Part shown: in pieces, positions 22,778-37,229 of the stretch
Numbering within the stretch: the stretch's first letter is position 1
How the letters are laid out: every line of letters begins with the position of its first letter
Notes under the pieces: generated by a model
The model's input: only the letters and a program-made list of their open reading frames with translations
Database searches by the model: none
Told to the model about the DNA's origin: nothing
Position numbers and translations under genes: made by a program
NCBI GenBank assembly: GCA_016801885.1
Contig: CM028882.1
Coordinates: 23,825,047-23,889,046 of the forward strand
Source: Toxotes chatareus
Taxonomy: Eukaryota; Chordata; Actinopteri; Toxotidae
Reading direction: 5' to 3'
DNA: 64,000 nt

Positions 22778-25700
22778 GTGAGTGCAAGATGTGTTTTTGG
22801 GGGGTTAGCAAGTCTGAGTCAGTCTGCAGCTGCTTGTACAACTGTTGCATTGTCTTCTGGAGACGTCTTCATTATTCTAGTTGCATGTTTGGATCCACAT
22901 ATCTGCTGGATACCAACACTTCTGGTGGTTTTCATAGTTTACGTGCTCAGAGCTGCCACTGAATGCTGCATTGAACTCTTATCTCTGTGCAGATGGAAAC
23001 GGCAAACTTCCAGAGAATGCCCCCTTTTTTTTTGTAAATTACACTTCATGTTCTCTGGTGCGCTGTTGAGTGTGTTTACATGTGCACTTGTGGTGTCAGG
23101 GTCTGTTGTGTCTCCAGCTTCTGCTCTACACATTCCCAGTGAAGTCCCTCTGACCCTCAGTACCTGGCACTGACTGTTCTTTTACACCTAACTTGCTTGT
23201 TGCGGCTCAAACAAACTTGACTGTTTCTCTCAGGCTGCTGTGTTGTGTCGTGTTACGTTACGCTTAGATTGTTCAAATGGAGCCATGAGAGTGTACAGGC
23301 AGGGTGAGAAATCACCTTACTGCGCTTAAATCAGTGTAAATGTGCAGCACAGAAATGCCAAACTTGGTTTGGGGTGGAGCTGTCGAGGATTCGACGCATC
23401 AGTCGTGAAGAGCCCCCCCGAGTTGACTCAACGCGCCTCAGAGTCTTGTCTTAAAGCGACGGAACACAACAGTGTGACAGAGGGAGAGACAGGTGATGGA
23501 CCATGCGAGAGAGCAAAAAAATACAGATAAGAAAAAGCATGAATCAACGTTGGATCAGATTTATCAGTCACGGGTTACTATAAGAGCAAGCCCCCAGCTT
23601 ACGGAAGTCAACTTACTTTGGCGTTCCTGTGGAAGTAATTACGAGGACACTCGGGAATTTTACATCACAAATTGTGGCAGTTTGGACACAGCTGGCAGTA
23701 AGCTGAAGATCATTTCAGTCAGTGTCACAGCCACTAAGCCTCAGCTTGACGTTTTCAGAAAGAGGCTTCCACTGAGTTAAACCTGGGGACAGTTTACCAG
23801 TTTGGAGAACTGGTCCTATAATTAAAGTAAACATCTGATTTCCACTGGTCATGTGACAAACAAGCAGGAAATCACTACAGTCAGGTGAAGACGACAAAAC
23901 TCTGAAGTGGTCCTGAAATCGGAATCAAAGCTGCTTTTCCAGTTAGAAATCAGTGGTCCGTGCCCACATGCCTTTGATCGAGAGCATAAACATCTTCCCG
24001 AAAGAAGGTCAGGCGTTTCTCAGTAAACTGTTAAACTGCAGCAGTAAATTATTTCCTCTTGCGGTCAGCAGGGCTGTGTTTACAGTGGAGATTGACTCCC
24101 TGGTGACACCATTGATCTTATCTGCTCGGGCCGAAGCTTCTGTGCCCGTGAAGGCCTGCTGTCAGCAGCACACCACATGGGCAGCGTTTTAATATGAGGC
24201 TGCGTTTACAGGAGGCCGCATTTCAACATCCCACATTAATTATAGAAAGAAAATGCCCGTGTGATCTGTAATCAGCTCACAGATGAGTGAGTGAATGTGT
24301 AATATTTGCTGTTTCGCTGCGATAAATTCTCTTGTTGACACCTCTGTGTGTTCGCTTTGCTTTGAAGTGTTAAAGTTTGCTGTTGTTAGTACAGTGAACG
24401 ATGTCCGTGGCGTTTCACTGTGTGACTTTAGCCCTCAGCGCCGGGCCTCGGCTCGACAATGGCCCTGCACCCTCTCAGGTTTCAGTTTCCACAAAGCGAG
24501 GGGGCAGGTCACCATGGCAACACAGGTTCCCTGACCTGTCCCACGTTCCCCTCTGAGGAGCACAGATGCCTGTGATTGGGAGATGGAGCTGGTCAGGTGT
24601 TTTATTAGGCATCTCGATTAGTTTTTTTTTTTTGTGTGTGTGGGCAACTGTCTTTATCAAGTCTTTATACATTATGGAGTGGAAGGAGGCAGAATGTGGT
24701 CCACAACACTTCAGACTAATTTCAGCTAATATGAAATAGTTGTGACTAAATGTTTTTGTCAGGAGTTGTTTTATATGAATGGAGCATCGCTCGCTCTGCC
24801 TTGTTGCGTGGGATGGTTACTTCATGATTCTTCATTGTTGACATAGAAAAGCTGTAAATGTTTTATCACAGCAGTAACGTTATTGAGGTTGTGTTATATC
24901 ATGAGTTCAAGTTATGTCACGTTTATTGGTAATGGTGCAAACAATAGCTCTGTTAATTGGCTCCTTTTGAGTGAAGTAGCCTTTTTTTTTTTTTTATGGC
25001 TGTCTGCTTTAATAATGTGCCTGCAACACTTAAAACTGTGGTAGATGTGTCTGCACTTACGGGCATCTGGGTTTAAATATATGACCAAGAAGTGGAGCAC
25101 ATGCACATAGAACACATAGAAAATGGCCGTGTACCACCGAGATACATTATCACCAGACCAGTTTTCCAGGATATTGAAAGTCGGCCTGTTTTTGTTTATT
25201 CAAATTAGACGTTGTGCTTGCTCTTTTCATAACACAGCAGGCTTTAACGTTTGAGTTGTTAGGACACAAGGCAGCAGTATGATTCGTATGGGAGATGCTG
25301 TAACGTGGAACATTTTAAGCAGAACAACAGGTAAAATGAGCTAATTGTGAAATTTTAAATGTAGTCTCTGCAAACTGGAGTTTAGACTATACTGCAAATG
25401 ATCAGCCAAACATGGTTTCATATTTTGAAACAACAGAACGTCACTAAACACCAATAGAGTGTTTAGTTTGTGAAGGGACATCACTGCTCATATTTAGAGG
25501 ACATTTTGAACAAGAACAGCTGTGGTGGTCTAATGTTTCCTTGTCTGGTTTATCTGATGTTCATTGTTGATACAACTACCCTCCCTTCCTGTCTCGTCTA
25601 GCTGTTTTGCATATTCAGTGACATCTGCCACCAGACCTCTTCACCGGGAAGTGCTGATTGTTCCTGCCCTCCAGCATAGCTGAAATAATAGCAGAGCACG

Positions 25701-28060
25701 GGTCACCTCTCGAGTCAATATTTGTCATGGACAGCGCCTTCTGGGCAGGGGCTGCCTCTGTTTCAGAGAGGCTTAGTGATGTTTTTTTGGTAGTGGTACT
25801 CATCAGGATGATCTGTCCATCCTCCAAAGGGGGGGGCAGAAAATATGTTCAAAGTTACTGCTGAGTTTTTGGGTTCATCAAATGAAATGTGTTTCCACTG
25901 TCTGGCTGTCTGATTACAAGGCATCAAGCCCGATATTACTAATATTACTAGTATTACTAATGTCACCCTCCAAAATATTTTACAAATCAAGCATAATGTC
26001 TCTTACTGTGAAGTGAAGCTGAGATGGGCAGGATGCTGCTCAGAAACTTAAACTACACAACAGTGGATGAGATAATTAAAGCCAGTTTGACAGTCAGTTA
26101 GTTAGTTTATGAACTGGTCTGAGTACATATACTTATCTAATGCTCATGTGTATTTGTTATCAGTATTGAGTCTCCAAGGATTGGAGCACCTGCACTTTTC
26201 TATGTCCCAGAGCAAATGTGTCATCACTGAAGTGTTGTCCTACATCCAACAAATCAATCATCAGTCCAACAAGACACAATTTTTATTGCTTAAATCCTCA
26301 TGACAGTAGATCTAAATAAGATAAAACTGTAACTGCCACTGCTTTAACTCAGGTGCCAGAATAGCAGCTTTGTACTGAAACTCATTGGTTTTCTCCCTGG
26401 ATGCTTCTGTCAGGTACATTGGTTACACAGTCATTTTCTATGTAGGTCCATAAAACCGATCCCATTATTGCAGGGATTTCTTCTCCCTCCGGCTGCTAAA
26501 ACAAATATATTTATAATCGACTGCTTAAGTTTTAATTTCGAGTGCTGTTACTCAGCAGAGCTGTTGTAGAGAAGTCACTGAGGATACAGCCGAGCCAGGC
26601 CAAAAAGAAAATGATTAATGAAGAGAAAAACAAAATGTCAGACAAAATAAGATAAGTTACATAAGCACGTTCTTACATTGCGACAGCTGCAACACATTTA
26701 ATTGTTGAGGTGTGGGAGTCTGGTACACTGAGAATATTTTGTCCCGTTTAGAGCTGTCAACACATGACTGAGAAAATATTTTTAGTGAACAAAACGTGAG
26801 TTTTTGTGAGCGATAAAAGCAATGCTGAATCATTTTGACAGCACTGCAAGAGTTGTTGTTTTACTTTTTTCTTTTTTTCTCCCCCCCTCTGAATCATTCC
26901 CAAAGGTGACGTTGAAAATTCCCAGAAATACCCCGGGAGTTAATCCCTTTGTTTTGGTGGAATTGGGGATCCTCTGGGCGAACGGAGGGCAGCCATAATG
27001 CCACAGTGTTTCCAGTGGAATGTTACTGCTATTGTCGACCAGGATGACTCCCACTGGGAAGACACCCCCAACCCACCCCGCTCCTCACCCCCTCACCCCT
27101 TCACTGCCAACACAATACAATGTGTTGTATTATACCTATGAAGGCATGCTACTGTTTTCATAGCCTATGACCCTGTGACCGCGAGCCGAGGCCAATATAA
27201 TGAAAAGGATGACACGGAAGTCATTGGTTAGTCCCACAGTTATTACAGCTTCCTCTGCTCTGCGATGGCTGGGAATCCAGGCTTTTACCTTTTTCAAACA
27301 CAGAACTCTGAAACCTGAAGATCCTCTATGAGGATATAATATTTTATGTTAACAAATAAGTTCATTTCTAGATGTTGGCCTAAAAAATAACCATACTCCT
27401 TTTAAATTTATGGCATTTGTTGTGTGACTTACTGCCTCTGTCTGCTTTTCCAGAAGGTTAATCCTTTATCTCATGAGAGTGTATTAGTTATTTGTATGAC
27501 AGCAGCAGAGGTTTTTACCAGGGCGACCACCCTCTGCTGTAACCTCAGGTTTGCAGTTGCTCATTGTGGTTATGGTTAAATTTGTGTTTTCAGTTAAAGG
27601 TTGTTGGTCTTTTTTTTTTTTTTTTTTTTAAATTTTCATTTTTCTGCTGCCTCTCTTCACCTGGAGCAGCTCTGTCTCTGTCTCTGTCTCTGTCTGAACC
27701 AGACGCCCATTTGCTGTTTTAACGACTTCCTGAAGCTGTTGAGGTTTTCTGGATGAAGACAGGGAGTCTCTTTGTTGTCATTCTTGGAGGATGGAAACAG
27801 GCCAAGTGGCTGTCAGGTTGTCACACCTGGGTGTGTGGTTTGTGTTTGATACAGTGTTTTTCCATGTGTATGAACAGGAGTGGGTATGATACCTTTTTTT
27901 GTGTAGACTGAAATGTGACTGTCATGCACCAAAAGCTGATCTTTCATCAGATCTTTTGTGAGTATTTGGTTTAGACGTCTTGTGTTTGGATAGGATTTAA
28001 CTTTTAATATGGGAGCTTTTGTTTTGATATCGTTACAAAAACTACTTGTGTGTGTGTGTG

Positions 28061-28160
28061 TTGGACTGTTGGTCGGACAAAACAAGATATTTGAAAACAT
28101 GCTTTTATAGATCAAATGATTAATCGATAGAGAAAATGATCTGCATTAGCTGCAGCCCTG
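28061..28160 (-). repeat. MITE-like family A copy (5' half)
   Basis: On the minus strand: CAGGGCTGCAGCTAATG, a TATCGATTAATCA word, CTATAAAA, then CTTGTTTTGTCCGACCAACAG. The last word recurs nearly unchanged in the copy at 54.2 kb. The block is truncated next to a GT tract. Confidence 0.65.
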
Positions 28161-28717
28161 CTCCAGAGGCAGATAATGAGACTGTGTTAGGCCTGTTTGA
28201 AACGTTTTATTAATCTTTTGTGGGTCATGGTTTTGTGGCTGAATTTGGCGTGTCACCAGCCTCGTCCACTCTCTCAGTCTTTTTGTTCTTATATTTCCTC
28301 ATCGCTTCCCCCGTGGGAATAAATTAGACTTTCAAATTTAAGAACAAAGTGGCGTGTGGACAACTTTGAGCGCTGTCAGCGAGGATGCCCGGAGCTGGAA
28401 GAGTTTTGTGCCTCATTGCTACTGTCCTCCTCCAAAAAGATCCCTCCCCCTCCTTTCCTTCTCCTTACACACCTTTTTATCTCCCCTTCCCTCAGTGGAA
28501 CAAATCATTTAGCTGCCACCCTAATGGGATTAGTCCTCACTCTCTGCCTCCCTCCCTCCCTCGCTTCCCCTCTCTCTTGTCCTCTTTCCTTTCTTTCACC
28601 AGCTCGAGTCCATCCTTTAGTTCCTCTCTTTTGGGGCGCTGCCTCTGGAAAAACACAAGTGGTCCGTCTAAAAGAAAGGCTTTAGAGAGGAGAAAACTGT
28701 GAATTAATGAGGATCAG

Positions 28718-28739
28718 ATGGAGCATTTTAATGCTCCAT
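28718..28739. repeat. 22-bp near-perfect palindrome
   Basis: 10-bp arms ATGGAGCATT and AATGCTCCAT are separated by TT. It lies in kank1 intron sequence next to the CpG-bearing 28.9-kb segment. Confidence 0.9.
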
Positions 28740-31603
28740 TCATCTTATTTGGCCTCTTACTGTTTGCTGAATTTGTTGATAACATTTCCGTGGCTGTGAT
28801 CTTGCGGATAAGGTGACCTTTATTCAACGTCTGTTTGCACTCAGGACCAAATAAACCCTTTAATCGCTGCAGTTTGGTTGCTTCATCATCACAAGGCGCC
28901 CCAGCGACGGAGCGGGGCTAACGGCGAGTCCCCCCAGATTAGCATGCTTGATATCCCTGATGACAAACGGCACTGAGGCCAGTTAATCAGGCCTAACCGC
29001 TGATGTCACCACATTAAGCAGTACGGTCCCGATCTCGCCACGATAGACAATGAGGCCAGCTGAGAGCACTCTGAGAGGATCACAAAAGCCAGCCAGCGTC
29101 GGGGCCAGCTGGGGACGACGTCCTCAACAGATGGACATGAATATATTGTACATTACGTTTTGAGTTTGATGGTTTTCCTCCGAGGTTTTTATTACAGAAA
29201 CATATTACCTATGGTAAAAGCACCAGTAGCAAATAAAGCAATTGCATAACAATTAAAGGATAATGGCCCAGTCGCACCAGAAAGGAGCATCATGCTGCTT
29301 CGTCTTTGGCGAAATAATCCGTGCCAGAAGTTCGGTGATGTAGGAGCTTGGCAGGAATTAGACCTTTAAGAAAATGTGATGCTCTGCAGGCTGTGATAAC
29401 ATCACACCTTTTCCCACTTCTGCACTGATTTGTATTTTTAAGGTTGAACCATAATCAGATTCTCAGGTGCTTTCAGTTCAGCGTGCCGTGTACTCCCCCC
29501 TCAGGATTACAAATGTTTCACTAAGTGAAGAGTTTTACAGAAGAGGAAAGAACCAGCTCTCTCAGCTTCACAGAGTTAATTCAAAAGACGTATTTGTCCT
29601 GTTGACTCTTGTCTTATAGCTGCCTGAAAACCAAGTCTCTGCTGTGGAGCAGTTTATACTATGATAGAGGATAAGTGAATAAAAGAAGAAGGTGCCACAC
29701 AGATGGCCAGCTTCGATGGCATCCTCCTCCGTTGACCTCAAAGGTCAGCACTGTCCCGATGGCGTGCTGTTGGTCAACGGTGAAAATTTGCATGTCAAAC
29801 ATCAGCATAGTCAATATCTTATCTGATTCCAATGTAACATTTAAATAGCTGCAGAATTTCAGTTTTGAGTGCAGGCGTGACCTCGCCTTGAGGTTTCTGC
29901 TGTTTTTATTTATTCTTTATTGGCTTCAAATCCTTTGAAAAGACCAAAACCGCCAGTAGATTTATGCTTCATGCAGCTTATACCCTCATGCCACAGAACT
30001 CGTTTACCATCCAACAACTCCAAAAACAACACACTGCTAGATTTTTATGGTCTTCATGATTTTCCACAGCCCAAGAAAATGTGTTCAGATTTCCTGTTTT
30101 TATTGTTGTTTGATCAACACTTTGACAAAGATATTTATTAACACATGTGGCAAAGAAAAACATCAAACATCTTAGAATGAAAAACAAATCTTTGGCATCT
30201 TTGCTTGAAAATTTGATCTTCAGTGTCTGAACCTGCTCTAACTGTGGTTAAGGATTGCTTTAATGAGCTCGGGTTGAATCTGTATAGCAAGACCCGTTCA
30301 TACATATGCATAATCTGTACGTCCAGATACCTGTTGATCCCACAGTCATGAGATTTGCCGCTTGGCTTTCAGACGCCAAGCGCTTTATTGATTCCGATAA
30401 AACATGAAAAAAAACATGTTATCTTTTGGAGGCTGTTTCACGCTCATCTTTCGGTTGAACGCCTCTGAAGCTGGCAGGTGTCTTTCCCGCTCCCCAGTGA
30501 TGCTCGACTGTCTTTTGTTCCCAGGACCTGGTCCATGGCACAGCTGGGCCTGCAGCCCCTGGAGATGAAAATCTGACTCTTGAGGGAGTGCTGATTGATT
30601 TTGAAAGAGAGTTCCATAAAAAAAAAAAACATTGCCTGGTTCTTCACTTAAAATAAAACTGGTGCAATTTCTTTATTTTGATGTATTAAAAAAAGTGTTT
30701 TAAAAAAGCGGCATAGGAAGGAAAAACACTTGGCTGAAGTGCTTTTGTGAAGTTCACGCTGCCTTTTGTAATTCTGCTGCTCTGTATTTGAACCTACAGG
30801 GACGTAAGGGGACAGAATTTCACTGAGTGAGTGTCTCTTTGTCATAGATGCTTTACTCACAAATGTAGGTCAGTTTGAGAAAAGAGAGCGAAAACTAGAA
30901 AACCAGCTGTAAAATATGACAGTAAGTCCAGGATAACAGTGTGTGTGGGTGTGGACCAGTTGCCTGGGACCTTGAAAAATGTCTTATCTTTATCTCTACA
31001 ACCTCTGGAGATTCTGTCATCTCATTTTCCAAAGAAACACCATTTGGCTTTAGCCTGAACATAAGGTCTTTGTCCAGAAGTGCTTCTATTTTCACTAATC
31101 ACCATGTTGAGTGTATGTCGTTTATTGGTCCCAGTCCTGATCTGTGTCCTTTCACATTGGGTATGTGCCAGTACTGAGTCTGATCTGATACATTTTTCGT
31201 TAAACAAGTACCCGACACACTGAAATTACAGCTGACAGCTGCTAAATCTGACTTATTGATGTGATATGAATGAAACTAATTAATTAATGATTAACTGCAG
31301 AGAATGAGAGCCTTTCTCATTGCCCACAGCGGTGTTACAGAGTACAGAGACCAGCTTGCTGAAAGCCTTGTAACCACACAACAGATTAATTTTGGCCTGT
31401 TTATCAAGTTACTTCCAGAATTTATGCTAATTAGCACCAGCTGATATGATCTGTCGTCTGGCTGAAGAGACGATCCGAAGGAGAAGCTGCCACCTGACCG
31501 TGTGCGCTGCGTGTTGCTAATGATTATTAGTGTCATACCTCAGAGGCTGAACTCCGTCACTCAGATTATTTTTCACGTTGGCAGCACTGCTGCTGCCACT
31601 GTT

Positions 31604-31626
31604 CACACACACACACACACACACAC
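31604..31626. repeat. (AC)n microsatellite
   Basis: A run of CA dinucleotides in kank1 intron sequence. Confidence 0.9.
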
Positions 31627-32671
31627 GCAGCAGGATGCTCAGAGCCCGGCTGCCGCGGCAACACTAGCAGCAGCTCTGACAGATGTGCTTATGGACCCAC
31701 AGATTCAGTTTTCAGCTATTCCTAAACACAGGAACTGAGTGCTTCCTCCGCAGTGCAGTCACACCTGATGGATACTGACACACGATTAGTGACCGTACAT
31801 TAGGTTGCGTGCTTGCGTGACAACTTTCCGTGTCCCCCCCATTTAAATGGCTTCCTCTCTCATCATGTGTATACAGCTTTTGATCATTATGGTTCCAAGC
31901 GCAGCATCTCTATACATTAGTGTAACTCTCCCACCACCACCACCACCACTCCGCCTTCCCCTGGCAGTAATCCAGGGCAGTGTGGCCCGTGACTCATTAA
32001 CACCATAATTGGTCTAGCAGCTCAAGTGTTCGGGGCAGACCCAACAAAAAAAAAATGTCTAATCAAGACAGACAAGGTTTTGTCCGGCTCCAAAAACATT
32101 CCTGGCATAGTTATCTGTTTGACCAGCAGGATGTCGGTGCTACAGACGCGTAACTGTCAATCACTGCCGTCGTCTCGTACCACAGAATCAGTCTTACAGC
32201 ATCAATTCAAAGGTGAAAATTCAGTTTGCAGCCGTTACTGCTCGAGCCAGCTGTTTCTTTTTAAGGTGCTTCTTTACGGTGTTTTGTCAGTTTTTTTTTT
32301 TGAAAGATGGCTAAAGACTCAGTTCGGTGTTTATTGGTAAAGTTTAGTGAAAGAGCTGCTTTTCCCTCCTTCAGCCTGTCACCACTTTAATTAGCTTGTT
32401 CTTCATTGTCTGGCTGCTGTCAGAGGAGAAGGGCGGCAGAGGACGCAGCGGTGGATCTCATTGGTCCGTCTCCAAAAGGTCAGCGGAGTGGGCTCACTTG
32501 GCACAAAAGCAAACATGGGAGCACTTAAGATGGGGAATTTCTCCCACAATGCCTCTTTGAGTGAGCTGACAACACAAGCGAAAGTTCTGGGAGTGACAGT
32601 GTCTCACTGGAGCCACAGTGGCAACAGTTTTTTAAAGTTTGATTTATTGTCATTGCTCCATCAACATCAGA

Positions 32672-32960
32672 TCAGGGCTGCGACTCACGGCCGTTTTCAA
32701 TATTGATTAATCTGCTGGTTAACTTTTGTCGATCCATTGTTTCTTGTTTTCTCTAAAATACTAGAAAATCTTGAAAAACAAAATTAAACTTAAATCTTCA
32801 AATGTTTTGCTTTGTCCAAACAACAGTCCAAAATCCTAAATTTTTTGTCTTTCTGATTTACAAACACAAAGAGAATATTAGAAATATTAGAAATGTTTCT
32901 GAAAATAATCTACAACAATTTTTGATAATCAGATAATTGATTTGAGTCATTTTTCTTGCA
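32672..32960 (+). repeat. MITE-like family A, longest copy
   Basis: Begins CAGGGCTGCGACTCACGG, then ATTGATTAATCTGCTGGTTAA and GTCGATCCATTG. The interior has GCTTTGTCCAAACAACAG and AAAATCCTAA. The right end has TTGATAATCAGATAATTGATTTGAGTCATTTTTC. The word order matches the copies at 28.1 and 54.2 kb. No ORF. Confidence 0.6.
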
Positions 32961-34702
32961 GGAAAAAAAAGGCTGAATATCTTTGTGTGTTGAAATGTTG
33001 AAAATAAATGTGAACAAATTGTAACAGGCTCATTTTTTTCTGTGGTCGCAGTTTTGTTCAACATGACAAACTGCAGAGACATTTTGTGCCTAGTTTACAT
33101 GGTGCCTCATCTGAGGAGGGTCCTCTGCGTGGGGCGGTGGGTGGTGTTCACCAGCCCGTCGCTCCCCTCCGCCTTAGTGACTCCACTCAAGAGCTAAACA
33201 AATAAGTGGCTCCAGCTTGTCCTTGGTCAAGTGCAGGCTGGATAGAGGAGGGCATGTGTGGAGGGAGGATGACAGAGTCTTAATCAGGCAGAGGCAGGAT
33301 AAAGGCGTGGAGCAGGAACAGTGGACGTTTTAAAGTATTCGAGGCCTGGACGGACAAGGGACAGTGGAAGTTCTTGTGGGTCTGTGACTCTGCTACTGTT
33401 TGGGAACCAGCTCAAAACTCAACTCTTTGTTGGTAAGAGAGGCTGCAAAAATTACAGTGTGCCTTTGCTGGGTTCCCTTGAAGGTGCAGAAAACAGGAAG
33501 TTTAATTTGGAAGGCAGAAGTTTAAAATCTCTCAATCACGTTTTCTCACGTTAAGGACAGTGAAACTGCAAATGTAATTTTTTTCATCTGGACTTTTGAG
33601 TAAAGCTTGTGAATGTGTGGAGTGTTTTCATAGTAAATGTGTTTTTACTTGTCTCATTTTTCCCACTTTTCCAGCAGTACTGAGTTAGAGTTCAGTTTGA
33701 AGTTTTTGTCCCTGAAGCACATGCTCTCTGTGTCTGAGCCATCATTTTCCCTCCAGGGGGCAGTGTTGTCAGCAGAGGGAGCTGCTGTGTTCAGAGGAAG
33801 AGGTGTGGGAAGAGTTGTGAGTCCTGAATTAAATCAGTGGTCAGGGCAACTTAGCTGATTAATGATATACCACACAATGTCTGTAAAGGGTAAAAGGGGT
33901 ATTATGAGGTACAGTGAGTTAGAGGATTGAGTATTAGCTCAATGAAAGAGCAGTAGGTAATGTTTCTTTAATAAATTTCAGTAAAAGATTTGTTAAGGAT
34001 TCTTTTGGGGGCGAACAGTGAAGGTGAAAATGATCCTTAAAGCACTGAAGACTGTTCCAAAACAGCGTTATTGCTGTGCGTAAATTGCACCAGTTGTGTT
34101 CTCTGCAAACAAATTAAGTGTTATTACCTCAAACAAGCTGAAGGCTAAATCTGCTTGAATCACTAAAAGACTAAAAGGTGAGACAAACTGTTGGCAGCTT
34201 GGCCAAAGCCTGAGTAGTAGCATGCCAGGAGCAGCTGATTGGTTCTTTTTGCTGCAGGTGAAAAAGTAAATGTCCCAGCAATAATTCATAGGTGGAGCTC
34301 AGTGCTCCAGTGTATCTGCCAGATCTTTTTTTTTTTTTTTTTTTTTTTATCCCTCCAGCCTCCCACAGGCCGTCATCCAGCACAATAAATCATATGTCAG
34401 GGTAATCATAACCAAAGACGCTCTGGAATCTGTCAGTGTGAGATCCTGATGTTTTTTTTTCTCTTTCTGTATTTTACTGTAGCTTTTGAAGTCGTACTTT
34501 CAGTTGTTCGCGCCCCACTGAGGAAAGATTGAGTGAGGACCCTGTTAAACCTGCAACTGTGCCGTTTTGTTTGCATGTAAGAGTCTTGCATCAAACTCTT
34601 ACCAGGTGACAGCGAAGCTGTGGAGATCAGCTGTCAAGATATGTCAAGGCATCAGCTTCTGCTGGATGAGGACAAACAATAGAAATGTTGTATTACGTTC
34701 CT

Positions 34703-34703
<1 letters not shown>

Positions 34704-34760
<57 letters not shown>
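34704..34760. repeat. long (GT)n microsatellite
   Basis: About 28 uninterrupted GT units in kank1 intron sequence. Confidence 0.95.
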
Positions 34761-34763
<3 letters not shown>

Positions 34764-36982
34764 TGTATGTGGGGTATTCACTTGCCAATCAGAAAAATGA
34801 CACTTGTCACTTGTGCTGTTGAGAGTAGGAGGTTCTGAATTTTTCCTTACACCCCTGGTGACCCTGGTGACCCGTCTCTGATCACACTGTCGGTGTTTAA
34901 ACGTGTCGTGTTTATTGTAACCCGCTCTGTGTCTTCAAATTATCCTCTGGAAGAAATTAACCACTTGACTGAATGACCGGCTTTTGCCTCTTCTCAGACT
35001 CTGGAGTTCACATTTTTCAGTCCCACCTAAACCTTCGCCACATTTGCAAAGCATCTAAAACGGCTGTGGAATTTTTAAACCGTACAATCTGGTGTAGATT
35101 TCAGATTCAGCTGGATTTAGATGGAGCTGCATGTGTCTCACAGATGGTTCAATTCGATGCTCTGTAATTTTAAATCCTCGCTCCAGAGGCCAGAAGTTTT
35201 ATGCTCAGAAACTCAGATTCTGTCTTTTCCTATCTCGAAATAACAAGGATCTATTTTCAAGCATCCACCTCAGAATACATGATGTACAAGTTTTCTGAAA
35301 GAGATAAAATGAGGTAGAGCCGGTCAGAAAGAAGAATGAATGATAGGCGGGAACATAATGACAAGGGTGTACGTATAATTTTCTTTGATTTTCCATAATT
35401 ACAGTTTTAATTGAGCAAACGTTGTCGTTCTCAAATGCTGTGTTTAGCGTCGTGCACGAGGCCTGAGACTGCACAAGAGGAAGAATGGCAGGGAGTCAAA
35501 GTGATAGCACCAGAAATAACTGGATGTGTGATTATACAGCGACGGGAATGACCGATGGTTGACTCATCCTCTCTCTTTATGTGAGGACGCTACAGCTGTG
35601 GCTCTGTTCTGGTTTTTTTTGTAACCTGTGACTGAAAACGCCTGATTTTTAAACACTTAAAGTCAAGATTTGGGTCACGATTTAATTTTTGAAGAGCTGT
35701 TGGCCTCCGTTCTTTGACAAGAAATGGAATTCTGGGTCCATTTGTAAAGGTACAGTTCTTGGTTTGTCACCAACTGTTTGTGCAAGTCTGATTCAAGTCC
35801 TTTTGAATCAGTAGGATCTGTTGTTTATGAACATTGCTGTTTGATGCAGAACAAATCCTCGAATGAGAATAGGGTTACTCCAGACAGCAACACTGGTCTG
35901 ATTGCTGTTTTAGGCTCTAAGTTTTCCTTCTGTTTGCAAGGAAATCAGATCAAGGAAACAGATGAAAGCAAGCTGATTGATAATTAGCCTCAGTAAGGGT
36001 GACGATGATGTAACTGGCTTCAACTGTTTTTTTTTGGGGGGGGGGGGTTGAACATGTCAAGAGACATTGTCTTTGTGAGCTTCTGTTTGCTCATCTTCCT
36101 AAAGATGGGACGTCTTTTGGATGTAGCTGGTGCGTTTGCTTTCCCTCCTCTGACCTTGTGACTTCTCTAGAGACAATGCCACCCTCCTGACAGTAAACTC
36201 AGAAAGTACAGAACAAAATCGTTTCATTCCTGTAAGTTCCTCCCTCCTCTCCGGGATAATTGAAAGGCTTTGAGGCAGCCTTTCCAGAGTTGAACTTAGC
36301 GGACTCACGCAGGACATCAAAGGGAAACAAACCACTGGACAGCACAAGCCGGGGTCAACACCATGGCCGGCGCTGCCAAACAGTGGTGGACGTCGGCGTT
36401 GAGGCGTCTGACCTCCTCACCCGGCCCCGCGTCTTCTCCGCGGTCGGCACAGCAGCTTCTCCTCCAAAGCTTCAGAGGCATTTCCTAACGAGGGCCAGAT
36501 GCAGAGCTGAGACGACAAGTAGCCGCTGCTTGTTCCGCAATTATGCCGACACACACTTGTGCTCGGTCACACACTTCTACAGATTAGCACTTGACTTGTT
36601 CCTACCAGCACAGACACATACAGTAATCTGTGCAGTTAAAAGTTTGGTTGTCTTTTTCTTTTGGTTATCGACAGAGATGCTCTTGAAAAAGACACCTGTG
36701 CACAATCATCCACAGAAAGATAAAACGCTCTGCGTCCTGCTGCACAAACAGTTTGTGTTTTCATGCCACTAAGTCGCCTCTGGTGCTCCGAATAAAAATA
36801 TCCCAGTTTCTCTGGAGGCTTTTTCCCTCCATTAAATCTGTACTCTCAGCTTTTATTAGGGGAAAAACAAGCCTGTTGAATATTCAGCGCAGCAGGTTTG
36901 CAACCTTTAAAGCCCGCTCTTAACTTTTCATGCTGTTTACTGGTGACACACAAGTTAAAGAGCCTGAACTTTGTGGTTGTTG

Positions 36983-37013
<31 letters not shown>

Positions 37014-37229
37014 GTGGAAACTGTGGCACCACATCCTGTCAGTCACTTTTTATATATCAAACAAATGAGTGCAGACACATTTCATGGCATTTAGGCATTT
37101 AGGCCTGCAGGAATGTTGATTGTTTTTGGTCCTGATTTGACTTTTAATTGAACTTTTGCAATGTCCAGGGTTTCACTTCTCTTCAGGTTTTTACTTGAGG
37201 TATTTCCTAGATGAGTATCCACCTTAGAA

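Noticed and set aside
32041..32340. 104-codon ORF (MFGADPTKKKCLIK..) in a kank1 intron
   Set aside because: Begins in a poly-A tract and shows no motif or coding pattern.
36260..36772. 170-codon plus-strand ORF in a kank1 intron
   Set aside because: No family resemblance, no splice context, and composition like the surrounding intron; likely a chance ORF.
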